DNA of 48,669 nt from Facilibium subflavum (GCF_003574485.1 NZ_QLIT01000099.1:1-48669), one strand, 5' to 3'; counted from the first letter of the stretch, positions 37,532 through 46,799 are shown. The notes: generated by a model from the sequence alone, not told the origin. Program-made: numbers and translations.

Positions 37532-38500
37532 ATGACACTAAACGAGATTAAACAATTATTACATGATGACATCAAAAAAAATGATGATTTTATCATTGCA
37601 CAACTTGCCTCAGATGTCGTTTTAATCAATCAAATCAGTCACTACATTATTCACAGTGGCGGTAAACGCTTGCGCCCTTTACTTTTGATGCTTTGTGCCA
37701 AGGCCTTAGGCTATCAAAAAAATCGGCATTTTAAGGCGGCAGCCATCATTGAATTTATCCATACGGCAACCTTGCTGCATGATGATGTCGTTGACGACTC
37801 AGCATTAAGGCGTGGCAAAAAAACAGCCAATAATGTCTTTGGTAATGCTGCATCTGTTTTAACTGGCGATTTTTTATATTCTCGCGCCTTTCAGATGATG
37901 GTTGAGCTTGATCAAATGCCTATCATGCAAATAATGGCAGATGCCACCAATAAAATTGCTGAAGGCGAAGTATTACAGCTTTTAAATTGTAATAATCCTG
38001 AAATTACTGAAGCCCAATACATGCAGGTGATTTATTGCAAAACAGCCAAACTGTTTGAAGCTGCTTGTGATGTGGCTTCTATCATTGCCGGTGCAGATAA
38101 TGAACAAGCCCAAGCCTTACGCCAATATGGGATCCATCTTGGTAATGCTTTTCAAATTGCCGATGATGTTTTAGATTATATTTCTGACAGCCAAAGCATG
38201 GGCAAAAACATGGGTGATGATTTAGCTGAAGGCAAAACCACACTGCCGGTTATTTATGCCTTGCAAAATACAAATAAAAATCAAAAAGCCTTAATCACCG
38301 AGGCCATTGAAAAAGGAAACCACCCTCAAATGGATCAGATCGTTAAAATCGTCAAAGACTGTGGTGGCATTGCTTATGCGATACAAAAAGCACATGATGA
38401 AGCAAGCCTTGCAAAAACAGCAATTGCGAACTTCATAGATAACGACTATAAAAAAGCATTAATCGCGCTTTGCCAACTTGCTGTTGAACGGACTTCTTAG
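37532..38500 (+). CDS. ispB: Octaprenyl diphosphate synthase
   Basis: IspB elongates isoprenyl diphosphates for the quinone side chain. The 322-residue protein has GGKRLRPLL, the first aspartate-rich motif LLHDDVVDDSALRRGKKTANN, and the second as FQIADDVLDYISD. It matches trans-polyprenyl synthases in length and motifs; the product chain length cannot be read. It starts a two-gene unit with ycgN (5-bp gap). Confidence 0.93.
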   Translation: MTLNEIKQLLHDDIKKNDDFIIAQLASDVVLINQISHYIIHSGGKRLRPLLLMLCAKALGYQKNRHFKAAAIIEFIHTATLLHDDVVDDSALRRGKKTANNVFGNAASVLTGDFLYSRAFQMMVELDQMPIMQIMADATNKIAEGEVLQLLNCNNPEITEAQYMQVIYCKTAKLFEAACDVASIIAGADNEQAQALRQYGIHLGNAFQIADDVLDYISDSQSMGKNMGDDLAEGKTTLPVIYALQNTNKNQKALITEAIEKGNHPQMDQIVKIVKDCGGIAYAIQKAHDEASLAKTAIANFIDNDYKKALIALCQLAVERTS

Positions 38501-38505
38501 CGCTT

Positions 38506-38946
38506 ATGACGAAGGCAACCCCACCCTTTTGGCAGAGCACCCATTTAAAAGATATGAGCCCATCACAGTGGGAAGCCCTATGTGATGGTTGTGGGCTTTG
38601 CTGTTTGCATAAATTACAAGATGATGACACCGGTGAAATCCATTACACCAAAGTTGCTTGCAGGCTTCTTGATTGCCAAAGCTGCCTGTGTAAAGACTAT
38701 AAAAACCGCAAACAACACGTCCCAGATTGCATGCAGCTAACCTATGATAAATTAGAACAGGCTCAACACTGGCTACCAGAAACCTGCGCTTACAAACGGC
38801 TTTATCAAGGAAAGCCTTTACCCAAGTGGCATTATCTAATCTGTCATGATAAAAAGGCTGTCCACAAAGCCCAGGCTTCGGCCCAAGGTATTGCTATTTC
38901 TGAAACAGAGATTAATGATGATTTAGAGGATTACCTGATCTCCTAA
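38506..38946 (+). CDS. YcgN family cysteine cluster protein (UPF0260)
   Basis: The 146-residue protein has CDGCGLCCLHKLQDDDTGEIHYTKVACRLLD and CLCKDYKNRKQHVPDC, the cysteine pattern of the YkgJ/YcgN family, which may bind zinc or an iron-sulfur cluster. The length is normal. It lies 5 bp after ispB. The function of the family is unknown. Confidence 0.92.
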   Translation: MTKATPPFWQSTHLKDMSPSQWEALCDGCGLCCLHKLQDDDTGEIHYTKVACRLLDCQSCLCKDYKNRKQHVPDCMQLTYDKLEQAQHWLPETCAYKRLYQGKPLPKWHYLICHDKKAVHKAQASAQGIAISETEINDDLEDYLIS

Positions 38947-39056
38947 AAACAAATACAATCTTTTGTTTATCAATATTTATCGTGGTTTTACTGTGTTTTT
39001 TATATTAAAAAAGTGGTTAAAATTATCATAAAATTATTTATTACTTCAGCAAAAAA

Positions 39057-40193
39057 ATGCCTAATCAAAACATAAGACAACTACTTAATCAAATGTCAAA
39101 TAAATTTGGGATTGACATTCCTGAGAATCTACAGACCTATGACGCGCTTCTAGGCATTTTTAAAAAGCAGCTAAACCACTTGCCTAAGTATATTAAAAAG
39201 GAAATCAGCTGGAAAGTAGATGGTTTAGACTTTAAAGAAGAGGATCATCTAGAATATAGTATGGTCAAAAAACTTAGAAACATAATAAGCCAGGGGTATA
39301 AACACCATAAACTAATTCAAAAATTTTCTAACTTGTTTGTTAATTTACCAGAAGAAGTACCTGACTACGACACTATTTATAAAGCAATTAAAAACTCTCC
39401 ATTTAAAAAGCTCCCTAAGGAAATACGAAATCAATTCCTAGAGGAATTAGCTGGTTTAGACATTAAAGAAAATGATCCACTAAATTACCAAACAACAAAA
39501 GCGTTTTTTAATATACTTGAGAATTACGCACTTAAGCATGCTGAAAAAATGTTTGAAGGCAAGCTGGATTTTGTATTTCAACAGTCCACAATCATCGGTG
39601 ATTTCAGAACCAAAAATGTTAAAAATGGCATCTGCTCTCCAATAACAATAAAGTGGATTGAGGCAAAGTTAAAAGATACTGATTTTAAGATTGACTGGAA
39701 AAACCCAGAGCATAGAGACTGGTTTCAGTGGGCTGTTGAAGATCACGCTAGCAACCCATTGTTATATTTAAAATCAGAAAAAATTCATCCTAAAGAGCCA
39801 GTACTCACTAAAGTTGATTTAACCACAAAAGACTGGCTGAAAGGGGGAGCAGCGTTAATGGGAGTCGATAACACAGGAAAAACGCAAAACGACAAGGATG
39901 GTTTAGGACATAGCTGTGGTGTCCTTGTGGATTTTTCTAAAGGAAGATTCGAGTTTTTTGATCCTAATACAGGCCAATTCAGCTTCCAATCAAAAGAAAA
40001 CTTAAAACAGTTTATAGAGTTCTATATCGTACAAACGTATTATGAAAATAAAAATGATTGTAGCAACAACCTAGATTTAAGCTACTTTTATGATACCAAC
40101 AAACCTACACTTAGCCCTTACATTTTCCAAAAATTAGTCGAGCTTGGCGATAAAAAAGCTAATGATTCCAGCGCTAGCCCTAGTAACACCTAA
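39057..40193 (+). CDS. YopT-like (C58) cysteine protease, effector candidate
   Basis: The C-terminal half (about residues 185-350) has the triad order of C58 peptidases: Cys193 in NGICSPITIKWI, His285 in GLGHSCGVLVD and Asp302 in RFEFFDPNTGQFSF. HAV...FFDPN-type ends are the hallmark of the YopT family, which cleaves prenylated host GTPases. The N-terminal half has two copies of a 56-residue unit (about 21-76 and 97-152) sharing P-E, YD, LPK-I and GLD-KE-D-L-Y. The N terminus has no signal peptide. The tail contains IFQKLVELGDKKAND, loosely like the FExxVN tails of other proteins in this window. A hairpin-rich repeat follows the gene. Confidence 0.6.
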   Translation: MPNQNIRQLLNQMSNKFGIDIPENLQTYDALLGIFKKQLNHLPKYIKKEISWKVDGLDFKEEDHLEYSMVKKLRNIISQGYKHHKLIQKFSNLFVNLPEEVPDYDTIYKAIKNSPFKKLPKEIRNQFLEELAGLDIKENDPLNYQTTKAFFNILENYALKHAEKMFEGKLDFVFQQSTIIGDFRTKNVKNGICSPITIKWIEAKLKDTDFKIDWKNPEHRDWFQWAVEDHASNPLLYLKSEKIHPKEPVLTKVDLTTKDWLKGGAALMGVDNTGKTQNDKDGLGHSCGVLVDFSKGRFEFFDPNTGQFSFQSKENLKQFIEFYIVQTYYENKNDCSNNLDLSYFYDTNKPTLSPYIFQKLVELGDKKANDSSASPSNT

Positions 40194-40247
40194 GTGGACA
40201 ATCTCAGCCTTCTACAATTATGGGACAGGTCTCTGTTATTAACTGGC

Positions 40248-40472
40248 GTTACGCACTGTCCAATGCAGAAGTCTTTAAACCTGTAGTTTTGGCCATTACT
40301 GCCTTTAGTGACTAACAATTATCACGTGGATTGTCGCCAAGCGACAATGACGGGGTTAGTAGACACATAAAGCTCTAGGCTGTTATTCTTGCAAAGATTC
40401 TTCTTGACCAATAGCGGTTAGAGCCTGATGTAAAAACCTATCTAAACTACAAAGTTTGTGAGAGTGCGTAAC
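40248..40472. repeat. Possible MITE-like element with GTTACGCACT ends
   Basis: GTTACGCACT (40248-40257) is repeated inverted as AGTGCGTAAC (40463-40472). TCTGTTATTAA flanks both ends in direct orientation (about 40233-40243 and 40474-40484), which could be a target-site copy. The interval of 225 bp has no gene and contains hairpin copy C. Short remnants of the same end motif (ACGCACTTC) occur in the 25495 gap. Confidence 0.4.
40291..40355 (+). repeat. Hairpin repeat copy C
   Basis: GGCCATTACTG is followed by TATCACGTGGA and a perfect 8-bp hairpin ATTGTCGC (40330-40337), loop CAA, GCGACAAT (40341-40348), then GACGGGG. It is the best-kept of three intergenic copies in the window (with 25647-25689, inverted, and 33954-34018). 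Confidence 0.6.
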
Positions 40473-40559
40473 TTCTGTTATTAAGTAGTTTCACGGTATT
40501 ATCTACGCATTATTAGCTTACAATATCACACTAAATAACAAACACTTTAAGGTCTAAAA

Positions 40560-42080
40560 ATGCCAATACAACTACCAAATGGAAGCACTTATCTTGAGAT
40601 AAAAAAAGCATTGTTAGAAAGAATAATGCCAAAGGCTGCTACAGATAACAAAATTGAAAGTTTATCTGATGAACAAAAAGCCAGCTTGGATTATTTACTG
40701 AGCTTGGAGCTAAAAGAACAGCAGAGGGATGCTATATCATATAACAATCTAAGTCCTGTAAATACAAATATTATCAGTATTCAAGGTGAAAATGGATTAT
40801 ATTTTGATACAGATTCACGACGATATCTGGCCGAGAAATCCACCTCTCCACTCACCAAAAAAACACTTACATCGGAAATGATTAAGTCAGGGTTAGATGA
40901 GAGAACCAAAAATGCTATTATTGAACGTGTTTTATCGCAATTTAACATAAATAACGCTATTAAAGCTGATACAATAGAAAAATGCCTGGTATTAAGAGCG
41001 TATGATGCGCTGGATCAAAAAAGCTTTGAAAATGCTTTGAGCAAGCTTGAGCCAGTGTCATTTAATGAGGCGATTGGTTTAATGGTTGAATATGGATATT
41101 CTGTGCCAATAAAGGATGAAAAACCTGATGTTAATCTTTTAAAGCAGGCAATAAAAGCCTTAGGGAAATGTGATAAACCCGAACAATCAGTCAATAAAGA
41201 GGTTCTTAAATACTTAATTAATACAGACCCATTTATTTTAACAAGTCTTGCTTACGAACACCCTGAAACGCTAAAAACCTTTTTATTAAAAATAAAGGAT
41301 GAAGATATATTAACCAAAGCAATGGTAATAAAAGATAAACTGGATTATAACGTCATTGATCATATGATGCCTTCTAAGTACGACCTCGATGGTGAGAAAC
41401 GTTTTACAGCTTTTATGGAAATTTTCGCTCAATTTTCACCACAGGGCAGGCTTGAAATCATGACAACACCTGGCCATGATGGTGATACTATGCTGCACCA
41501 TTTGGCGATGAGTGATAAAGCAAGCCTTGTCATTGAATGGATAACAAACCAAAACCTTGATCAAAAACTAAAGCTTATCAACCAGGAAAATAAGCAACAC
41601 GAAACGGTGCTACATCTATTAGCAGAAGAAAACCCCTCAGTATTATTGCAGATATTACAGAGTTTGCCAGAAAATGAATGCTATCAGTTAGTAACGGAGA
41701 AAGCATGTCTTGAAGGAAATGTTTTACATATTTTAGCTGACAAACCATTAGCGTTGAGAGATTGCTTAACACTCTTGCCCATTGATCAGCACCTTGATGC
41801 ACTATGTAAAAAACCGCTAAGCCATGGAAATCATGTCAGTGCACTAAACAAAATCATGGCTAAAGAGCTGGATTTTACAAAAAGCCTCAGTGATATTTTA
41901 CCACAGAAGGATCAAGAAAAATTCCATGGTTTAATTGAACAATATGAGAAAGAAATAAAACAACATGAGCAACTTATGGATGATTTCTTTTCTGGCCTCA
42001 ATAACCTTGAAATGCCTTTTGAAGCAAAAGTAAATAGCTTAAATAACAGCCTTGTTTCTGATCACTCTGCAGATCAATAA
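40560..42080 (+). CDS. U-box/ankyrin-like protein, effector candidate
   Basis: The 506-residue protein has no clear full-length family. Residues 71-125 (GENGLYFDTDSRRYLAEK, then SPLTKKTLTSEMIKSGLDE) resemble the second half of a U-box, the E2-binding fold of eukaryotic-type ubiquitin ligases. Three ankyrin-like units follow: DGDTMLHHLA (about 307), HETVLHLLAEENP (347) and EGNVLHILADKPL (385). Near the C terminus is PFEAKVNS (residues 486-493), 13 residues from the end. AAGG lies 7 nt before the ATG. Such eukaryote-like content suggests a secreted effector; this is an inference. Confidence 0.55.
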   Translation: MPIQLPNGSTYLEIKKALLERIMPKAATDNKIESLSDEQKASLDYLLSLELKEQQRDAISYNNLSPVNTNIISIQGENGLYFDTDSRRYLAEKSTSPLTKKTLTSEMIKSGLDERTKNAIIERVLSQFNINNAIKADTIEKCLVLRAYDALDQKSFENALSKLEPVSFNEAIGLMVEYGYSVPIKDEKPDVNLLKQAIKALGKCDKPEQSVNKEVLKYLINTDPFILTSLAYEHPETLKTFLLKIKDEDILTKAMVIKDKLDYNVIDHMMPSKYDLDGEKRFTAFMEIFAQFSPQGRLEIMTTPGHDGDTMLHHLAMSDKASLVIEWITNQNLDQKLKLINQENKQHETVLHLLAEENPSVLLQILQSLPENECYQLVTEKACLEGNVLHILADKPLALRDCLTLLPIDQHLDALCKKPLSHGNHVSALNKIMAKELDFTKSLSDILPQKDQEKFHGLIEQYEKEIKQHEQLMDDFFSGLNNLEMPFEAKVNSLNNSLVSDHSADQ

Positions 42081-42154
42081 ATATCAAAGCTTGTTGTGGT
42101 CTAATACACCTGGGCACTTTTAGCCAGGATAATCCAATGCCCTAACAGGAACTT

Positions 42155-44125
42155 CTAACACTTTCCCCGTTTAAAATTTCTTACCCAAAACCGAAGCGGG
42201 TGAATACCTTCAAAAACGCCACGTGGCACAGACAAATGATTTGGTGCTATTAACATCTTTGTTAAATTTCTGGCCGCAATCAAAGCTGAACACATTCCCT
42301 TTGAGCCAAACCCCGTTGATATATATAAACCAGGGGAATAATCGGTTTCATCAAGCCATTGATGCTTATAACCCTTAGCTAAAGGTGCCGCAAATTGCTT
42401 ATGAAAATTCTTATAATCTGCCACAGGACCTACCAAAGGCAAGTGATCCGAGCTCACCGCTCGCATAGATACCCTGCCTGTCATAATATTATCAAAACTT
42501 ACATCACCAATTGCCGCAATTTGTGCAAGGTTGCTTAAATGATCCTCCAGGCGGATATCATCGGATAAATCATTATTATCACGAAAACTTGCACCAATGA
42601 TTTGCATGTTATTTGCTTGCGGTAATATATAACCCTTATCCAATAAAATGGTTTTATTATCCATACCTGGTTTAATCATCGATAACTGCCCTAATGATGG
42701 ATATATGGGTATTTCTTCTAGCAAAGGCAAATTTTGCATAAGCTCAACGCCCCCGGCAATAATCACACAGTGATAGCTTTTGTCTATTTGTGTTGCTTTA
42801 TGCTGAAGTGTTAATCGCCATTGCCCAGCTTCTCTATTAAGTGCAATCAGCTTATGCGCATAATAGGTATTTGTTTGATTTGCTTTGTTTAAAAAACATC
42901 GACACAAAGAAGCTGGATTCACCATCATGGCCATGGGATAATAAACCGCTTGTGTTTTGATTGTCACACCAGAGATCTTTGATGCCTTCTGCGCATCAAT
43001 AAGTCGTGCGAGTTGTGATGCAAATATGCGTTTTTCAAAAATCCTTTGATAGCGGCGTTGTGCCTTATCATCGGTTAATAACTCCAACGCACCACACGCC
43101 TTGAAGTCAACTTGATCTGCATATTGATTGATAAAATGCCAGGTTGCTAAAAATCCTTGGCTGTGAAACTGATCTGAAAGGTTACCATCTGCGGTAATAT
43201 AAGGCTTTAGGATACCATAAGGATTACCAGAGGCCTCATGTGCCGGTTGTCTATTTTTTTCATAAAGATCAACGCTAAATCCTGCTTTGTTAAGTGTATA
43301 AGCGATCGCACAGCCGGCAAGCCCTGCCCCAATTACGGCAATACGATCACATCTATCAGCCTTAAACTTAGGTGTTGAGAGATAAGCTTGGCAATGACTT
43401 TGTGCAGATTTATCCGCATCTGCTACCATCGCATAAATCATTTCACGCTTATACCCATAACCTTTGTCTTTTTTTACAATAAACCCCGCATTCTGCAAAG
43501 ACTTTCGCACCTGGCTTGCCGCGGTAAATGTTGCCAGCGTTGTTTGGCTATGACTTAAACGGTAGATTTCCTTGAATAACTGATCGTGCCACATTTGTGG
43601 GTTTTTTGACGGGGCAAATCCATCTAAAAACCAGGCATCAACCGAAGCTTCAAGCTGACGGTAAGATTCGTAAGAATCACCAATAAGCAATGTTAATGAA
43701 ACATTTTCTGATACTTGTAAATCGATAAATCCTGGATAAAAGCTTTTGGGATAATGTAAAATAAGTTGTTTAGCAAGTGTGTTTAATTCTGGCCATAAGG
43801 CCAAGGCTTTTTTAATATCCTGATAATTTAAAGGGTATTTTTCGCTACTGATATAGTGTAAACAAGCATGTTGATCGGCTGTTTGCTGCCAAAGCTGCCA
43901 GGTTGCCAGGAAATTCAGCCCCGTACCAAACCCGGTTTCAGCAATACAAAAATGTGCTCCGGCCTTAAGGTCTTTAAAACGCGCGGCTAAATTGTTGTGC
44001 TGTAAAAATATGTATTGGCTTTCTTTAAGCCCATTATCTTTAGAGAAATAAATATCATTAAACTCTGTCGAATAGGGTTCACCAGAATCCTGCCAGCTGA
44101 TTGATGAGCTATTATGATTTTGCAA
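42155..44125 (-). CDS. mnmC: Bifunctional tRNA 5-methylaminomethyl-2-thiouridine biosynthesis protein MnmC
   Basis: MnmC finishes mnm5s2U34 in tRNA. The N-terminal part (residues 1-230) is the SAM methyltransferase domain (FCIAETGFGTGLNFLATWQLW; WFLDGFAPSKNPQMW). The C-terminal part is the FAD-dependent oxidoreductase (IAVIGAGLAGCAIAYTLNKAG; IIAGG; STGFGSKGMCSALIAARNLT). The frame opens upstream into the thioesterase gene, but the TTG at 44125 behind AAGG is a good start and gives 656 residues, close to the usual length. Confidence 0.93.
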   Translation of the reverse strand: MQNHNSSSISWQDSGEPYSTEFNDIYFSKDNGLKESQYIFLQHNNLAARFKDLKAGAHFCIAETGFGTGLNFLATWQLWQQTADQHACLHYISSEKYPLNYQDIKKALALWPELNTLAKQLILHYPKSFYPGFIDLQVSENVSLTLLIGDSYESYRQLEASVDAWFLDGFAPSKNPQMWHDQLFKEIYRLSHSQTTLATFTAASQVRKSLQNAGFIVKKDKGYGYKREMIYAMVADADKSAQSHCQAYLSTPKFKADRCDRIAVIGAGLAGCAIAYTLNKAGFSVDLYEKNRQPAHEASGNPYGILKPYITADGNLSDQFHSQGFLATWHFINQYADQVDFKACGALELLTDDKAQRRYQRIFEKRIFASQLARLIDAQKASKISGVTIKTQAVYYPMAMMVNPASLCRCFLNKANQTNTYYAHKLIALNREAGQWRLTLQHKATQIDKSYHCVIIAGGVELMQNLPLLEEIPIYPSLGQLSMIKPGMDNKTILLDKGYILPQANNMQIIGASFRDNNDLSDDIRLEDHLSNLAQIAAIGDVSFDNIMTGRVSMRAVSSDHLPLVGPVADYKNFHKQFAAPLAKGYKHQWLDETDYSPGLYISTGFGSKGMCSALIAARNLTKMLIAPNHLSVPRGVFEGIHPLRFWVRNFKRGKC

Positions 44126-44141
44126 GTAAATCAACCTTAAA

Positions 44142-44561
44142 TTAATGATCTTTAACCGCAAGCGTTAAACGGTTAATTGATACCAGTTTATCGGCATCAT
44201 TTCTAATCTCAATTGACCATACCTGAGTCGTCTTACCAATATGAAACGGGAAAGCTTTGGCTGTTAACACACCCGATGACACCGGTCGTAGATGATTGGT
44301 ATTAATATCCAATCCCACACAATACTGTTTTGTTAAATCCACGGCATAGTTAGCTGCGGTACTGCCAACGGTTTCAGCAATCACACAGGACACCCCGCCA
44401 TTCATAATACCAATGGGTTGTTTATGCTTTTGTAACACTGGCATTTCCGCTAATACATAATCTTCACCCACTTCGGTGAAGGTGATATCTAAATACTCAG
44501 CCAAGGTGTTTTCTGAGCGTTTGTTTAAAACTTCAGGATTTGCTTTTGTTTTCCAAATCAT
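44142..44561 (-). CDS. PaaI/YdiI-type hotdog thioesterase
   Basis: The 139-residue hotdog protein has PIGIMNGGVSCVIAETVGSTAAN (about residues 46-68), the family's active-site region with the catalytic Glu, and LDINTNHLRPV. It is like MenI/YdiI and EntH. GGAG lies 8 nt before the ATG at 44561, just after the rnfH stop, so the run ratA-rnfH-thioesterase-mnmC appears to be one operon. The substrate is an acyl-CoA, not known here. Confidence 0.85.
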   Translation of the reverse strand: MIWKTKANPEVLNKRSENTLAEYLDITFTEVGEDYVLAEMPVLQKHKQPIGIMNGGVSCVIAETVGSTAANYAVDLTKQYCVGLDINTNHLRPVSSGVLTAKAFPFHIGKTTQVWSIEIRNDADKLVSINRLTLAVKDH

Positions 44562-44565
44562 TACA

Positions 44566-44868
44566 CTATGCTCCAAATAATTTAATTCCCTGTTTTTGTC
44601 GCTTATGCTCCGCGCGAAGTCGCCTGGCATCTTTTGGGTCAATCGTTAAATCACGATAAATTTCAATGCGATCATTATCATCGACTTTATCTGATAAATC
44701 CATAATCTCACCAAAAATACCAATTTTTTGCCGATGTAAATCGATCTCAGGAAAATCCTGTAATACCCCACTTTCCTCAATTGCCTGTTTTATTGATGGG
44801 GATTTATCAAATTCAAGCCTATATTGCTTTTGCTTATCTTTGGCTGTATAAACCACACGAATAATCAT
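44566..44868 (-). CDS. rnfH: RnfH family protein (UPF0125)
   Basis: The 100-residue protein is a ubiquitin-like beta-grasp domain of the RnfH/RatB family (QKIGIFGEIMDLSDKVDDNDRIEIYRDLTIDPKDARRLRAEHK). It overlaps the ratA stop by 4 bp (ATGA). Its pairing with ratA beside smpB is a well-known gammaproteobacterial arrangement. The molecular role is unclear. Confidence 0.93.
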   Translation of the reverse strand: MIIRVVYTAKDKQKQYRLEFDKSPSIKQAIEESGVLQDFPEIDLHRQKIGIFGEIMDLSDKVDDNDRIEIYRDLTIDPKDARRLRAEHKRQKQGIKLFGA

Positions 44869-45308
44869 GCCCCATCTCCATAAACCACTTCAGCGCGTTT
44901 ACAAAAGGCATCAAGCATTGTATTGGCTAAGCTGTTAAATACGACCCCCAACGCCATGGCCAAAAGGCGATTTGAAAATTCAAACTCTAAATCTAAAGAA
45001 ATTTTGCAGGCTGCACCATCTTTTAATGGCGTAAACTGCCACAAACCTGTTAAGCGCTTAAATGGCCCTTTCATTAAGCGAATCTTAATCTGTTCATCTG
45101 GCACCATCTCATTGCGTGTGCCAAAGTCAATTTTTATCCCACCTTTTGCAATTTTCAATATGGCTTCAGCCTCTGTCCTGGTGTGGTTTAAAACCTCTAC
45201 AGACTGGCACATCGGCAAAAATTCCGGGTAAGCGTCGATATCATTTACAAGCGCATACATCTGATCAGCACGATATTCAATAAGTGCTGTGCGATGAATT
45301 GTTGTCAT
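44865..45308 (-). CDS. ratA: RatA, START-like domain ribosome-association toxin family
   Basis: The 147-residue protein matches RatA/YfjG and Coq10-like proteins of the START superfamily: TALIEYRADQMYALVNDIDAYPEFLPMC at the start, and FEFSNRLLAMALGVVFNSLANTMLDAF at the end. RatA in E. coli blocks 70S ribosome assembly, and related proteins bind quinones. It is divergent from smpB, with 74 bp between them. Confidence 0.93.
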   Translation of the reverse strand: MTTIHRTALIEYRADQMYALVNDIDAYPEFLPMCQSVEVLNHTRTEAEAILKIAKGGIKIDFGTRNEMVPDEQIKIRLMKGPFKRLTGLWQFTPLKDGAACKISLDLEFEFSNRLLAMALGVVFNSLANTMLDAFCKRAEVVYGDGA

Positions 45309-45382
45309 ATTATTTCTCTTATCTTAGCAGTTCGTGTTAAAATCTTGGCTATTGTAACGCTAATATATAAATTTGCAAAATA

Positions 45383-45865
45383 ATGGCTAAAACAAAAAGT
45401 AAATCAAAAGCCAACAGTCAAACGATTGCACAAAACAAAAAGGCCTTTCATGAGTACCTGATTGAAGATAGGTTTGAAGCTGGTATCGTATTAGATGGCT
45501 GGGAAATTAAAAGCATTCGAGCCGGACGTGTACAGCTGTCTGACAGTCATGTTTACATCAAAAAAGGTGAAGCCTGGCTATTTAATGCGCTTATCACCCC
45601 TTTGCATTCTGCCTCAACACATGTTGTACCTGAACCATCTGCAACAAGAAAGCTTTTGCTTAACAGGCGTGAAATCAATAAATTATTAGGCAAAGTTGAA
45701 CAACAAGGCTATGCCATCGTGCCTTTGTCCATGTATTGGAAAGGCCACCGTGTCAAACTTGAAATCGCTGTTGCCAAGGGTAAAAAGTTATATGATAAGC
45801 GTCAGGCTTCCAAAGAAAAAGACTGGCAACGTGAGAAAGAACGTCTGTTTAAAAAGGCACGTTAA
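45383..45865 (+). CDS. smpB: SsrA-binding protein SmpB
   Basis: SmpB binds tmRNA for trans-translation and rescue of stalled ribosomes. The 160-residue protein has [35 protein letters not shown], the core family motif, and a basic C-terminal tail ([17 protein letters not shown]) needed for decoding. No ssrA gene was found in the window. TTGGCT (about 45343) and TAAATT (about 45366) spaced by 17 bp could be its promoter. ttcA follows after 3 bp. Confidence 0.97.
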   Translation: MAKTKSKSKANSQTIAQNKKAFHEYLIEDRFEAGIVLDGWEIKSIRAGRVQLSDSHVYIKKGEAWLFNALITPLHSASTHVVPEPSATRKLLLNRREINKLLGKVEQQGYAIVPLSMYWKGHRVKLEIAVAKGKKLYDKRQASKEKDWQREKERLFKKAR

Positions 45866-45868
45866 ACC

Positions 45869-46678
45869 ATGGCGACTCAGATAGAAAAAAAGCTTGTCTT
45901 TAACATCACCAAGGCAATTGCTGATTTTAAAATGTTGCAAAAACACGATAAGGTCATGATTTGTTTATCTGGCGGGAAAGATTCATTTAGCCTTCTTAAA
46001 ATCATGCATCAATTGGTTTTAGAAGGTGTTTATGATATCGATATTCTTGCTTATACACTCGATCAAAACCAGCCTGGTTTTGATGACTCTGCGATGCGTG
46101 ACTACCTTCAAACACATAATATCCCTTATATTATTGAAAAACGTGATACTTATTCGGTTGTTGTTGATAAAGTTCCAGCGAATAAAACGTATTGCTCACT
46201 TTGCTCGAGACTTCGCCGTGGCAATATCTACCGGTTTGCACGCGAAAATAACATCGATAAAATCATGCTAGGCCACCATCGTGACGATGTGATCGAGTCA
46301 GTGTTAATGTCGATGTTTTACCAGGGAAAAATAAAATCAATGCCACCGAAGCTTTTGACAGAAGATAAGCAAAACGTCGTCATACGACCACTTATCTACT
46401 GCCAGGAAAAAGATATTGAAAAATTTGCCAACCAGCAAAACTTCCCAATCATTCCATGTAATTTATGTGGCAGCCAAGCTAATTTAAAACGCCAACGCGT
46501 CAAACAATTACTAAGTGAGCTGGCAAAAGAAAACCCTAAAATACCCGTTAATATCTTTAGCGCTTTAGGCAATATCGTACCATCACACTTGATGGATGCT
46601 GATTTATTTAATCTAAGAGAATGTGATCAGATGCGCATTACGCCTGATGAAATCAATTTCGTAGCAGAAAATCAATAG
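45869..46678 (+). CDS. ttcA: tRNA 2-thiocytidine biosynthesis protein TtcA
   Basis: TtcA adds sulfur to C32 of some tRNAs, using an iron-sulfur cluster. The 269-residue protein has the PP-loop [10 protein letters not shown] (about residues 34-43), the CxxC cysteines in [11 protein letters not shown] (about 110-120), and a further CNLCG (about 196-200). It lies 3 bp downstream of smpB. With mnmC it makes this a tRNA-modification cluster. Confidence 0.95.
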   Translation: MATQIEKKLVFNITKAIADFKMLQKHDKVMICLSGGKDSFSLLKIMHQLVLEGVYDIDILAYTLDQNQPGFDDSAMRDYLQTHNIPYIIEKRDTYSVVVDKVPANKTYCSLCSRLRRGNIYRFARENNIDKIMLGHHRDDVIESVLMSMFYQGKIKSMPPKLLTEDKQNVVIRPLIYCQEKDIEKFANQQNFPIIPCNLCGSQANLKRQRVKQLLSELAKENPKIPVNIFSALGNIVPSHLMDADLFNLRECDQMRITPDEINFVAENQ

Positions 46679-46799
46679 CATATTTGCACTGGCTGGAAGT
46701 CACAAACGATTCACTTTTTATCACAACGTCTATATAAAGCTTCTCAACATAAATGAAGATATTCTTGAAAAAATAAGCACAAGTAACCTCAGCGGCCAA

